This document shows, one piece after another, positions 28,914 through 40,514 of a stretch of 64,000 bases of DNA. The stretch covers positions 27,234,564-27,298,563 of the forward strand of contig NC_092571.1 in NCBI RefSeq assembly GCF_037975245.1. Reading direction: 5' to 3'. The notes under the pieces are model-generated. The model was not told the DNA's origin and did no database searches. It worked only from the letters and a program-made list of their open reading frames with translations. The stretch comes from Apostichopus japonicus (Eukaryota; Echinodermata; Holothuroidea; Aspidochirotida; Stichopodidae). Numbering within the stretch: position 1 is the stretch's first letter; each line of letters starts with the position of its first letter. A program made the position numbers and the translations under genes.

Positions 28914-31900
28914 CCTACAAACTTCAACTGTATACGTATATAACATCTATTAAGTTGATTCAGTTTAAAGTTTGAACTATTTAAACTGCAAATTTTCAGA
29001 ATATTTCATACTTAATATAATAACTTCCTGTACGATTCCTGTAGTGACCGTACCTTCCTGTAGAATACCAAGAACAAAGACATTCCTGCAGATTGTTATC
29101 TTAATTGCTTTGTCTAGATGCTCGTTTGGGTGATATATGCAACAGAGTCAATAAACCTAGAATCTTACATTAAAAGTCGATTTTCTACAGTTGGTCTGTA
29201 ATGTTTGTGTGGTTTTTCAAACATATGTTAACAAATTTCATCAGCACAAAAGCAGTTTTAGCAGTAACACCAGGATTTCCACAGACATGTCCTCATGTCA
29301 AAGATTGTAAGGTAGTTTTGACAAAGTTATAGTAAACATGATGGAAAATAAGAACTTTTAGGATTTTGCACTTTAGCTACTCCAAACTTTGAGCTGAGGA
29401 AGGAAATGACCTTTATTTTGTCTGCCATTCTTATTCTGACAAGGGGTATTCTAATGTTATTGTGTTGGATTTGGCAGCCCCCATCCTTCCCCACAGCTGG
29501 GGAGCAGAAACCCCTAATGTAGTCTACTCCTCAAGGATGAGACAACTTTGTCTCTCTTTCTTTCAGAGGAGTTACCCTTGCCATGTGAAGCCACAGAGCT
29601 AGCTTTTAATATGATTTATAATTTTATGATTTTATCCTCTGAATATTTTCTTGGACAGGAACAGTCTGATGGTAACTTTATATTGTAACAGAGCCCAGTG
29701 TTACTTAAAGGACAGACAGTACCAAAAAGCCGTTCACGACTGTGACATAGCTGTAGCGAGATGCTTAGGAGGTTGGTGGCGTGTTAACCTTTTTAGAATT
29801 TAAGTATTAAGTAAGTTGATGGTTTGCAGATATATGTTTGGTGTTAGTTTGTTGTAGTACTTTATCTTTGTGAGACCTTTTTAAATCGTTGACCTTCTGG
29901 AGTTGCAGTATTTAACACCTAGACCTGTATTTCAATTTGTTGCAATTATTATGTTTATTGTGAGAAGAAATTCTAGGAGACAATATCACAGTGTCTTACA
30001 AGATATTTACTGAATATACATAGCGTTGCAAAAAATATATATTAAAGCCAGTAGATTTCATTAAATCAAACCTTTTGAAAATGCATTGTTTTTATGATAT
30101 CAATTATGAAATTTGACTGCAGTTTCTATTTTGCTTGTGATATATAAGGATGTTATAATTTATTAACTTTCCATTTCATCAATATATCTCTTCATGCATT
30201 CTATTCAAATGGTCTTTTCACAAGAATTGTAAGGAAAAATGAAGTAGACGTCTTTTCATGTATAATAATGGATGGTTTTGCATTGTGCTTAGTAGCGTTT
30301 TCTTGACTGGCAGTCATGCAGCCTGCAGTGTAGGGGCGTTCAGGACTGAATCTGTACAGTTTTACAGCCTTTGTGTGCACTGATCAGTAGGTCAGTGTGT
30401 GGGGTCAGTTGGGGTCAGAGTTGGAGTGAATGGAAAAATTCAAACAAAACCATCTCTGTTTTGTGTACCAAAACATTAACCAAACATATGGGTGAACAGA
30501 TGCCTTTACCTCAATGTGGAGCCTAAAAGCAGTCTAAAACTCATAGCAAGAGATTTAACTTACTACTCAAAGTTATTTACTGAAATGTGTCCTTCGAACT
30601 GATCTCTATGTTGCTGGAACGTTGAGAGAGTGCTACATTACGTTTAAATGCTAGGCATGGTAAATGTGGATAATAGGTACAGGTAGCCCAGCATAGAGCC
30701 AGCACAGTTATGAATGGAACGGTCAATACATCCCCCTGGGCATGCGTCCTATTAATCTTGTCTTATCGGCCGAAACAATATAAACAATGACCGAACACTA
30801 TGTTTCATTGTTTGACCATTTCATTCGACCGACATATTCAAGTTGGTAAAAAGTTTGCAAAGAAAGTCCATTTTCAGGCTGATGTGATTATTTACTATTC
30901 AGTCTTATCCTGCTATTGATCAGGTTTTAGTTTTATTTATCAATTTTAGTATTCAAGTCAAGAGTCAGACCTGCAATTCCCCCCCCCCCCACACCCCACC
31001 CTTAGGAAAAAGAAGGTAAGAAAGAAAGGAACCTAGTATTACCACTTAATAGTGCTGCTAAAAATCAAAGCTAGTCTAAATACAGTATTAATATTATTAA
31101 TTTATATTAATTTTTTAATATTAGTTAGTATTAATATTCATGTTATAAGAAGAAGGTAAATCAGCAAAAAAGCAAACTATAACATAGACAAAAAAACAAT
31201 GAACTAAAATCTTAATGAAAAAGTATGACGTCATCCTTCTTCTTTTCAAGCGGCTGAGCGACTCATAGACTTTGACAACGAATTATTCAAGAAAGCCGTT
31301 TAAAGACGATCCGTAGCACTCTTCCACTTGCAGGATTATGAAAGAGCTGCTCTAGATGTTGGAGAATGTGTGATTCTAGAACAAGAAAGGAAAGAATTCA
31401 GAGCCCATATGGATAAGGTAACAATATAAAATATGAACAGAAATAGTTATGTCACTTTATTTCATGGTTATAGTTTAGCATGCTTTTAGCAACATTGTTA
31501 TTCACCTTTTATTTAGTTTTAATGTTGAAAGCAGTCTGTGAATATTTATGGAGCACTGTACATAGGGACGGACCATTTAAGACTTTTTGGTTCCTTGCTA
31601 AAAGCAAAGGAACCTACAGTATGTATTCAGGTTGGCGTGTGTGTGTGTTGCGTGAGTATGTGCGTGTGTGTGTGTGACGCTTTAGCTTGTATGCACGATA
31701 ACTCAACAAGGGAATTACCGATCACTATCATACTTGGTGGGTGGGTGGCCCATAGTGACTAGATGAACCCTGTTGATTTTGGTGCTCATATCATGAATAT
31801 TAATGAGGTCATGGGGTCAAACGTGAAATATGCCAAAAACCAATATATTAAAAACAGCAATAACTCCCATTGACAGGGTCCGACATAGTTGATATTTTGG

Positions 31901-34900
31901 GAGTAGTTGTGAATGGGGTAAGGGATCGTTTCCAAACATAACATTAATGTGATCGAAGGTCAACAAAGGTTAATTAAATATAAAAAACTAGTATTTTTGC
32001 GATAACTTCAGAACCAAATGTCCGTTAGGGTTGGGAGTTGCTTCAATGTAATCCAATTGTCGACCCGCATCTGGGTGACCCTTGACCTCAATTTGACCTC
32101 TGGTGACCTTTACGTGTTTTTGGGATTTTTACAGTTTCGATGCTATTTTCAGATGTCAAAGGTACCTTCTGATCATAAATGTCAATAGGTTGACCCCGTG
32201 TGACCTTTTTGTGCGAAGTTATATGGGGTCAAAGTTTTACGGTCGGAGTTAGGATGGCTGTACAGACTTTTCGTTTTGTTTTTTGGAATCAGGAAATAAA
32301 ACTACATCTAAAACCAAGGTCAAAAGGTCAAAGGTCACATTAGAAAAAATGTGCTTATTTTGGGAGGAAACAAGCAAAAAAGGAAATGTTTGGTTTTGAT
32401 GCTAGATTTGGATATCAAAGGTACCTTCCGATCAAAAATGTCAATGGGTTGACACCCGTGTGACCTTCGTGTGCGAAGTTATACAAGGTCAAAGTTAATT
32501 TTCAGACATTTAATGCAATAACTCCCAGTTCCAAGGTGTGACATGGTTGATATTTTCGGACAAGTTGCAAATAGTATAGGGGAATCTTTTCAAACATAAC
32601 GGTCATGTGATCCGAGGTCACCAAAGGTCAATTAATGTTAAAAAACTAGTATTTGGGGGGGGGGGAATGGGCAAAGAAATAATGTTTGAATTTTTATAGT
32701 TTGATGCTATATTCACGTCTCACCGATCAAAAATGTGAATAAGGTGACCCAAGGTGACCTTTGTGTGTTAAGTTATATGAGGTCAAAGTTAATCTTCAGA
32801 CATTTAGTGCAATAACTCCCAGTGCCAAGGTGTGACACGGTTGATATTTTGGGACAAGTTGCAAATAGTATAGGGGAATCTTTTCAAACATAACGGTCAT
32901 GTGATCCGAGGTCACCAAAGGTCAATTAATGTTAAAAAACTAGTATTTGGGGGGGGGGGAATGGGCAAAGAAATAATGTTTGAATTTTTATAGTTTGATG
33001 CTATATTCACGTCTCACCGATCAAAAATGTGAATAAGGTGACCCAAGGTGACCTTTGTGTGTTAAGTTATATGAGGTCAAAGTTAATCTTCAGACATTTA
33101 GTGCAATAACTCCCAGTGCCAAGGTGTGACACGGTTGATATTTTGGGACAAGTTGCAAATGGTATAGGGGAATATTTTCAAACTTAAAGGTCATAAGATT
33201 CGAGGTCCCCAAAGGTCAATTAATGATAAAAAACTAGTAGTTTTGCGATAACTTGAGAAGAAATTGTCCATTAGGGTTGGGAGTTGCTTCAATGTAATCC
33301 AATTGTCGACTTGCATCTGGGTGACCCTTGACCTCAATTTGACCTCTGGTGACCTTTTCATGTTTTGGGGAGTTTTACAGTTTCGATGCTATTTTCAGAT
33401 GTCAAAAGTACCTTCTGATCATAAATGTCAATAGGTTGACCCCCGTGTGACCTTCGTGTGCGGAGTTATACAAGGTCAAAGTTAATTTTCAGACATTTAA
33501 TGCAATTATTCCCAGTTTCAAGGTGTGACACGGTTGATATTTTTGGACAAGTTGCAAATAGTATAGGGGAATATTTTCAAACTTAACGCTCATGTGATCC
33601 GAGTCACCAAAGGTCAATTAATGATAAAAAACTAGTAGTTTTGCGATAACTTGAGAAGAAATTGTCCATTAGGGTTGGGAGTTGCTTCAATGTAATCCAA
33701 TTGTCGACTTGCATCTGGGTGACCCTTGACCTCAATTTGACCTCTGGTGACCTTTTCATGTTTTGGGGATTTTTACAGTTTCGATGCTATTTTCAGATGT
33801 CAAAAGTACCTTCTGATCATAAATGTCAATAGGTTGACCCCCGTGTGACCTTCGTGTGCGGAGTTATACAAGGTCAAAGTTAATTTTCAGACATTTAATG
33901 CAATTATTCCCAGTTTCAAGGTGTGACACGGTTGATATTTTTGGACAAGTTGCAAATAGTATAGGGGAATATTTTCAAACTTAACGCTCATGTGATCCGA
34001 GTCACCAAAGGTCAATTAATGATAAAAAAGTATTATTTTTGTGATAACTTGAGAACGAACTGTCCGTTAAGGTTGGGAGTTGCTTCAATGTAATCCAGTT
34101 GTCGACCCGCATCTGGGTGACCCTTGACCTCAATTTGACCTCTGGTGACCTTTTCGTGTTTTGGGGAATTTTACAGTTTCGATGCTATTTTCAGATGTCA
34201 AAGGTACCTTCTGATCATAAATGTCAATATGTTGACCCCGTGTGACCTTCATGTGCGAAGTTATACGAGGTCAAATTTAAAAAATATGAATGAGGTCACG
34301 GGTCAAACGTGAAAAACTCCCAAGTTGCAATAACTTGGCTACTATTTATTGGAATTTCGTCAAACTTGGTATGATGATATTGGTAGATAGTCTTCACACA
34401 CTGATGTGTTTTGCAATTGATATCATGCATATTTGTGAGGGGGGGGGGGGCTTAGCAATATTTCGTTATGAAAAGTTTGTATGCATGATAACTCAACAAG
34501 GGAATGACCAATCATTACCATACTTGGTGGGTGGGTGGCCCATAGTGAGTAGATGAACCCTGTTGATTTTGGTGCTCATATCATGAATATTAATGAGGTC
34601 ATGGGGTCAAACGTGAAATACTCCAAATTGCAATTACTTGGCTACTATTACTAGTCGGAATTTCGTCAAACTTGGTATGATGATAACGGTAAATAGCCTT
34701 CACACACTGATGTGTGTTGCAATTGATATCAGGGCTTAGCATTACTTTGGCAACAAAAGTTTGTGTGCATAAATTGCTGTTGTTGTATTAGGGCTTTGTT
34801 AGAAATTTCCCTATGAATGGAACTAATGAACAGCAGCAAGGAACCATGAAATGTTTTCATTCTGGTTAATGAGACCTCACAGGATGATGGGTTTAAACAG

Positions 34901-36129
34901 GAATATCCAACGGGTCGTAACTACGGAACAGATCATAAGTCATTAGATAGGAGTCTTCAATGGGTAGCAACCCCAGGACAGATAATGAGTCACTAGATAG
35001 GATTATCTAATGGGTTGTTACTACAAAACAAATAATAAGTTATTAGATAGGAGTATCCAATCGTAACTACATAGAAATATTAGATAGATCGAAAGCATAT
35101 CTAATCATATGTTAATATTAAATGGCTTTGTCACTGTGACACAACGTTCAAGTCGGTGGAAAATGAAGTTTCCCCTATTTCTATTGCCATAGAACAATCA
35201 TGGGTTTATTTTCATTTTCATCTAATTCTGAAAGATGGTGAAGTAGCCAGATCACGTTTATTGTGTTATTGTAATAAGGCTCGAGTATATTTCACTTTCA
35301 TAACTGCAGCATTTAAAGTGATAACAAAGTTTAGAGGAGAAATAAACCCTGGGGTTTTGTAGTGACCTCATAGTAGAGACTAATATTTTAAGCCCTGCTA
35401 AGTGATTCATCCATTGTATATTGTTCATTGCACACTAACATGTGATGTCTTTCATTGTTCTATGTCACTGATCCAATTAGAACCCATTCAGAAGTATTAA
35501 TCACTAGTACTTATTATTGATGGTCACTTGATAACTTCTTATCAACGTAGCATACTGTCACACAATTAAATTATTTGCAAAGGTTATTTGAAATTTTGTA
35601 AAATGTTAGGTGTCAGTGTAGTCCATATAATTATATCATATACCGCCTGTAAGATGTAGGCCATTCTAGTTAAGAAGACAAATTATGTCGTATATTACAG
35701 CTCAGCAAACTATCAAGCTTGGATTTGGATTATTCTGCTGCATCTGTGTGTTGAACATTTTCATATATCTCAGTTTGTTGTCTCTTTAAAGCCATTGTCC
35801 CTATTATGCACTATTAAGGGCATCCTTTGTTATTATGACCTAAAATTGTAATAATTTTACCATTAACGACATCCTGTCACAAGGTGAAACTAAAGCCCTA
35901 TTATTCCCTTTGTTCTTAACAGGTAGTGATGATGTGTAGACAAAGACATGGATTTGAGCACATAAGAAAGTGCATAGAATGTGACGGAGCTAAAGGACTA
36001 CCGTTGAAGAAGTGTCCAAATTGTCCAGCTTTGTACTGCTCTAGGGTCTGTCAGCTGGACGCCTGGAGGAACCATCACAAAGCAAACTGTACCTGGTTTA
36101 TGAACCAAAAGAATCCTGAAATTGACTAA
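22570..36129 (+). CDS. TPR protein with C-terminal MYND finger, 5' partial
   Basis: Seven exons with GT-AG borders and consistent phases: 22570-22670, 25972-26136, 26811-26869, 28358-28546, 29659-29771, 31251-31417 and 35923-36129 (stop). About 333 codons; the 5' end is missing. Exons 1-3 encode a helical region without a known motif. Exons 4-6 encode TPR-like repeats (ALKEEGNSFFKQNLFKEAVQKY; LYCNRAQCYLKDRQYQKAVHDC; RRSVALFHLQDYERAALDV). The last exon encodes a MYND zinc finger: CIEC, CPNC, YCSRVC, then H-x3-C. TPR plus MYND proteins act as adaptors or chaperone partners, but no specific orthologue is recognised. Odd: exon 6 has an in-frame TAA at 31301-31303 where TPR repeats usually have Tyr (KAV-stop-RRS). 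It may be a sequence error, a null allele or a recent pseudogene. Confidence 0.75.
22671..22880. repeat. Tandem repeat of a 5' splice site region
   Basis: GTAAGTATG followed by a CCTCCACA block occurs three times, at 22671, about 22731 and about 22824, with GAAGACTGCC(A/C)TCTAT in each unit. The first is the natural donor of the exon ending at 22670. The repeat thus begins exactly at the exon edge and copies the donor. Confidence 0.7.
22881..25971. other. Intron 1 of TPR-MYND gene
   Basis: No exon seen. It holds a possible LINE remnant on the minus strand (24825-25121). A minus-strand ORF at 23978-24259 with two CxxC pairs has no splice context and is not called. Confidence 0.4.
24825..25121 (-). 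mobile_element. Possible LINE C-terminal remnant
   Basis: An open frame of 98 residues whose first part (LLKLNDLFNLNVLSFVYRLL ... LPNTLNASF) resembles the segment after the reverse transcriptase in CR1/Jockey-type LINE proteins. No catalytic motif remains. Assignment from pattern only. Confidence 0.4.
26830..27330. repeat. Tandem repeat copying exon 3 end and its donor
   Basis: The end of the exon at 26811-26869 with its GTAAGTAAGAGCTG donor recurs at about 26964-27020, 134 bp later. It differs only at a few sites over about 55 bp. The following units (starting CAAAGACTTGATAGGA at about 26906, 27043, 27149 and 27248) continue the array without the exon part. Confidence 0.8.
27331..27954. other. 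Intron 3, nothing recognised
   Basis: AT-rich intron sequence between two tandem repeats; no exon, RNA or element was recognised. Confidence 0.4.
27955..28215. repeat. 21-bp minisatellite in intron
   Basis: About 12 diverging copies of TATAGCAATTTGCTCATTTTG. The first five are nearly perfect; later units lose or gain bases. Unit length is divisible by three, so it creates artificial open frames on both strands. Confidence 0.9.
28547..29658. other. Intron 4 with CT/AT microsatellite
   Basis: Contains a (CT)n run (about 28846-28861) followed by an interrupted (AT)n run to 28910. No exon. Confidence 0.6.
29772..31250. other. Intron 5, no element recognised
   Basis: No coding sequence. A poly-C tract lies at 30980-30990 and an AT-rich TTAATATTA block near 31085-31140. 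Confidence 0.4.
31640..31680. repeat. (GT)n-rich stretch
   Basis: Interrupted GTGTGTG tract at the left edge of the large intronic satellite. Confidence 0.7.
31684..34740. repeat. Large AGGTCA-rich satellite in last intron
   Basis: Higher-order tandem repeat with long units. About 33241-33638 is repeated almost exactly from 33639 (398-bp period). The block with ACTAGTATTTGGGGGG recurs 293 bp apart at 32.6 and 32.9 kb. The outer parts (about 31684-31850 and 34480-34620) are copies of one another, so the array is bounded by the same sequence on both sides. Units contain many TGACCT/AGGTCA hexamers. No ORF of note. Confidence 0.85.
34741..35922. other. Rest of last intron of TPR-MYND gene
   Basis: About 34880-35090 has three or four weak repeats of a (A/G)TTAGATAGGA(G/T)TATCCAA type motif. 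No exon. Confidence 0.4.
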
Positions 36130-38237
36130 AAATAATGACACTTTACAAAATGTTTTGATTTGGTTCCATTCGTGACAGCATTTCATTTCCTTGAAGGTTA
36201 GAACGGTGGCCTGAAAGTGGTGATGGGTAAAGCAGGGGAAAAGTATTAATGACGGGTGACAGACAGGGGGAGGGGATCACCTGGTCAGATAATTAACTAT
36301 CCGTTAAAGGAATTTAGCCTTAAATGTAGAGTGTTGATAAAGGTTCGCTATTACCAATTTTTGTAAAATGATGTATGAAAATGAACTTATTTTCATTGAG
36401 CATTATTGTAAAGAATAGTTTGTTGAGCTAAACCTGAAAAAAAAAACACCATCTCAACAATAGTTTGTGATACTGTATGCATCATACTATGTCTTCCTAA
36501 ACTTGGAAAATGTGCAGAGAAACTCAATCCAGTATCATGAAGTGAATGTTTGGCTATGGCAATTGAAGACACAAACTTTCTGTGCAATTTATGTTGTTAT
36601 TACGTGAGCCATTCTTTAGGGAGACAGAACCCCAACCATCAATATTGGTGCTTGTGATAGATACTGTATATAAGTGTGGTGAACAACATCTTCTAATAAG
36701 CTCAGCAAAATCTGACTCCGTTCGGGAGATTTCAAAGATGCATTTTTCTATTTTTTTATTATCAGGTCACACATCCGGAGTCTATGCATGCTAAGTTCTT
36801 CAATACCGACTTCATTACATTTCAGGAAACATCTCATACTGTAGTTTTGATTCATCATTGCACTGTAACATGAGATGATATGAACGATATGACACATCTA
36901 CGCAAAAGTGCATTGCTCAACAAGTATTTAATTGAACATCCTATTACAAGCAGATGATGTAACGTTTTTACTTCTAAAGTCATGGTTTTGATAACCTAGG
37001 GCGTTTGTAAGAGCAAAACAGAAAGTACCATTGAAGCAAAATTATGTCCTGCATAATTTATCCTTTTCCCTTTTTTCCCTTTTAAACCTTTCAGTTTCAT
37101 TGAACTTATCCAATAACAAAGTGCTTTATAAACAGAAAAATGTGCATGAAACGTGTGTACAGTACTTCTCTTAACAACCTTTTGATACGTAATCAATGAG
37201 ACAAAAACCTTTGTAGTTATATTTAGAAACAATTAGTTTGTTATGAGTTGTATTCTTAATACTTGTATTTTGGCGCCTGACATTTTTCAGTTATTCAGTT
37301 TTCATTTACTTGAAATATAAATACATTAAAGAAATACAACACAATCCTTCTTTGCCATATTTTGCTTTTCATGTAAATGACCCTACAACATTGCAAGACA
37401 AGCATTTCTATAAAGAACTTTTTAAGTTCAATCATTTTCAAATTTCTAGCAAGAATACACAGAAATGTGGAATTGCTTGAAACAATGTTTGATTGTTAGT
37501 TTCCAGTTAGTTTACCAATAATCTCTCAAAATAAGATAAACTGATGATTTCATGACAACCTGCTTTATGTTATGCATATTATGAAAATTCAGAAAACACT
37601 TGACTTTACCCATGTCATCACACTGCCATTGTCTCACATGATTATATAAGGTATGTTTTCTGCAGTAATTGAAATAAGAATTAAAGCCTGGCATAAACTG
37701 GATAGCTGGCTAAGTTTGGGAGACCTGTTGAACTATTTTAATAATGTTATCTTCATGGGGCTACCCGTCATCTTTCTGCCAGATTTACTTGTCAAAGTTT
37801 CTCTTGTTTACACCAGTACAGTCATAACAAGCACTTCTGGAGTATTGTATTATGTTACAAAGTAAAGTCCAATACAAACAACCCGAGAGAAATGACACAT
37901 ATCCGTTTGGCAGATCACATGCAAAGCTTGTCATATGGCCAAGATAGATTAAGGTTTGCATGCTGTTGCTAATGGGCACTTCCCTTGTATGAGCATTACC
38001 TTTTCCTCAAACTATGACAATGTACTTTAATGTTTCACATAACGGTTGTTAGCTAATGCATAATTATCCACTGTTTTTAATTCTGAAACTTTCAGTCAAT
38101 GTAAAAAGGTTTCACACATATAGCTGCAATTGAGGGCCAAATTGGATCCATACATGGGCTATTTTGGCAATCAAAATACAGGCCAGCATATATTTTAGGG
38201 AATCCCAAACATTGTTGCTGTTGCACAGATTTTAATG
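36130..38237. other. 3' UTR and intergenic region
   Basis: Follows the stop of the TPR-MYND gene. No exon or RNA was recognised. The two genes on either side (TPR-MYND plus, ELP5 minus) converge on this region. ATTAAA near 37326 is a weak polyadenylation candidate. Confidence 0.4.
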
Positions 38238-38245
38238 AATTGATA

Positions 38246-38602
38246 CAAGGCGTAGGAACCAGGGGGGGGCTGGGGGCCCCCAGTGAAAAGTATGGAGTAG
38301 CAGAAGTATCATTCAACCCCCCCCCCCCTGCTTTGCAAGTCAGAAAACCCCTTGTTCATTTCCAAATGAGAAAAAAATCTCATTTGGAGCACCAAATTAC
38401 ATCTAAGGCCAGGTGAAAATGCAAAATTATAAAATATGGAGTGGGTGGGTTGAAGTGTGCTATATTGCACCAAATTGCATCTGAGGCCACCTGGAAATGC
38501 AAAAAAAAATCCAAAGGGGAGGGGGACACCCCCTTAGACCCCTCCCCAGGCCGGCCATCAGTCTTCAGCCTCCAAACTCAAAAGTACCTTCCTACGCCAC
38601 TG
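38246..38602. mobile_element. hAT-like MITE with 8-bp target duplication
   Basis: The left end CAAGGCGTAGGAACCAGGGG and the right end, whose reverse complement is CAGTGGCGTAGGAAGGTAC, form a terminal inverted repeat. The flanks carry a perfect 8-bp direct duplication, AATTGATA, at 38238-38245 and 38603-38610. The 8-bp duplication and CAGTGGCG-type end are typical of hAT transposons. 357 bp, no transposase, internal poly-G and poly-C runs. Confidence 0.85.
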
Positions 38603-38715
38603 AATTGATATACAGAGCTCCCAGCACCTCAGACTACCTCTTTGTACGTACATCATAATATAAGAGGAACTCAATAAAGGTTCATTAAGTATGTTTAACC
38701 TGACTGCTGCTTTAA

Positions 38716-39267
38716 AGGGGGTCTGCCTGATATTCATAAGGTCCGCTATTCATAAGGGTCACTATTTATAAGGTTTTTCATTCATAACGTGCATTTTTTC
38801 GATAAAAGGGTTCGCTTTTCATAATGGAAATAAAGGTTTGTTACTCTTAATAAAAAGGGATCAATTCATAAGGTCCAGTATTCAAAATGGAAACAAAGGT
38901 TCGATATTCGTTATGGGCAAAATGAACCTTTTTGTCTATTATGGATTACGAACCCTTTGGTCTATTATGAATATCAAACCCTTCGTCCTATTATGAATAA
39001 CGAGCCTTTTTCACCATTATGAATATCGAACCATTTTAACAATTATGAACAACGAACCCTTTTCACCATTATGAATATCGAACCCTTTTACCAAATATCA
39101 ACAACGAACCTTTTTTATTCATTATGAATAACAAACCTTATGAACAATGAACCCTTTTGCTCATTATGAATAGCGAACCTTATGAACAATGAACCTAATG
39201 CATGATGACCCTTATTAACAATGAACCTTATGAATATAGACCCTTATGAATATCGGGCTGTCACCCT
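38716..39267. mobile_element. TTAA-flanked MITE built of ATTCATAAGG units
   Basis: TTAA lies at both edges (38712-38715 and 39268-39271). The left end AGGGGGTCTGCCTGATATTC and the inverted right end AGGGTGACAGCCCGATATTC form a terminal inverted repeat. The interior is made of short units: ATTCATAAGG-like on the left half, CCTTATGAAT-like on the right half, switching near 38930. So the element is a large imperfect hairpin. TTAA targets fit piggyBac or Kolobok superfamilies; which one is not decided. Confidence 0.7.
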
Positions 39268-39465
39268 TTAAAAAACTCGCAAGAGGAAATATATTGTGTG
39301 CAAGCTGAAAGTGAAAATAATACCTTGAACCAGGATATTGGAAATTTAATGACTTCCTGGTGCAACGTTATAGCATGTTGGAGAAAGTCATTGTACACAA
39401 AGCATGTACAGTCTCAATGTACAGGCCAATCTGTTACATATACACAGTATGAGGAATAACGGGGA

Positions 39466-40514
39466 AGATCATCAGGGTCCTAATCAAATTCATCTGCCTT
39501 CTGGAAAATCAGACTTTGATCTCCTTCAGATGTCAACATCATATCCAGGGTCCTACTCCTCAATGTACTCTGCTCCCTAGAAGATCAGACTTTAATCTCC
39601 TTCAGATGTCAACATCATATCCAGAGTACTACTAATCTACGTCCTCTGCTCCCTAGAAGATCAGACTTTGATCTCCTTTAGATGTCAACATCATATCCAG
39701 GGTCCTACTCCTCAATGTTCTCTGCTCCCTAGAAGATCAGACTTTGATCTCCTTCAGATGTCAACACCATATCCAGGGTCCTACTGCTCAATGTCCTCTG
39801 CTCCCTAGAAGATCAGACTTTTATCTCCTTCTGATGTCAACATCATATCCAGGGTCCTACTAATCTACGTCCTCTGCTCCCTAGAAGATCAGACTTTGAT
39901 CTCCTTCAGATGTCAACATCATATCCAGGGTCCTACTCCTCAATGTCCTCTGCTCCCTAGAAGATCAGACTTTGATCTCCTTCAGATGTCAACACCATAT
40001 CCAGGGTCCTACTGCTCAATGTCCTCTGCTCCCTAGAAGATCAGACTTTGATCTCCTTCAGATGGCAACATCATATCCAGGGTCCTACTAATCAACGTCC
40101 TCTGCTCCCTAGAAGATCAGACTCTGATCCCCTTCAGATGTCAACACCATATCCAGAGTCCTACTGCTCAATGTTCTCTGCTCCCTAGAAGATCAGACTT
40201 TGATCTCCTTCAGATGTCAACATCATATCCAGAGTCCTACTAATCAACGTCCTCTGCTCCCTAGAAGATCAGACTTTGATCTCCTTCAGATGTCAACCTC
40301 ATATCCAGAGTCCTACTCCTCAACATCCTCTGCTCCCTAGAAGATCAGACTTTGATCTCCTTCAGATGTCAACATCATATCCAGGGTCCTACTCCTCAAC
40401 GTCCTCTGCTCCCTAGAAGATCAGACTCTGATCTCCTTCAGATGTCAACATCATATCCAGGGTCCTACTACTCAACATCCTCTGCTCCCTAGATGGATCT
40501 GAATCTGATCCCCT
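39466..40514. repeat. 76-bp minisatellite derived from ELP5 last exon
   Basis: Fourteen units begin at 39505, 39581, 39657 and so on every 76 bp to 40493. The next repeat to the right is the ELP5 coding exon itself. Read on the minus strand, the leftmost copy still spells DQSLIF..ADEFD-stop-DPDD against GGQSQIFYEPDDFDEEDPDDD in the exon. The inner units share TTCTAGGGAG where the exon has TTCTATGAAC. Each unit contains the ATCTGA end of the coding sequence. The repeat lies in the 3' UTR or just downstream of it. Confidence 0.93.

Noticed and set aside
39466-40514. CRISPR-like or protein-repeat reading of the 76-bp array
   Set aside because: There are no unique spacers, the genome is animal, units carry stop codons and the period is not a multiple of three; similarity to the ELP5 exon explains it.
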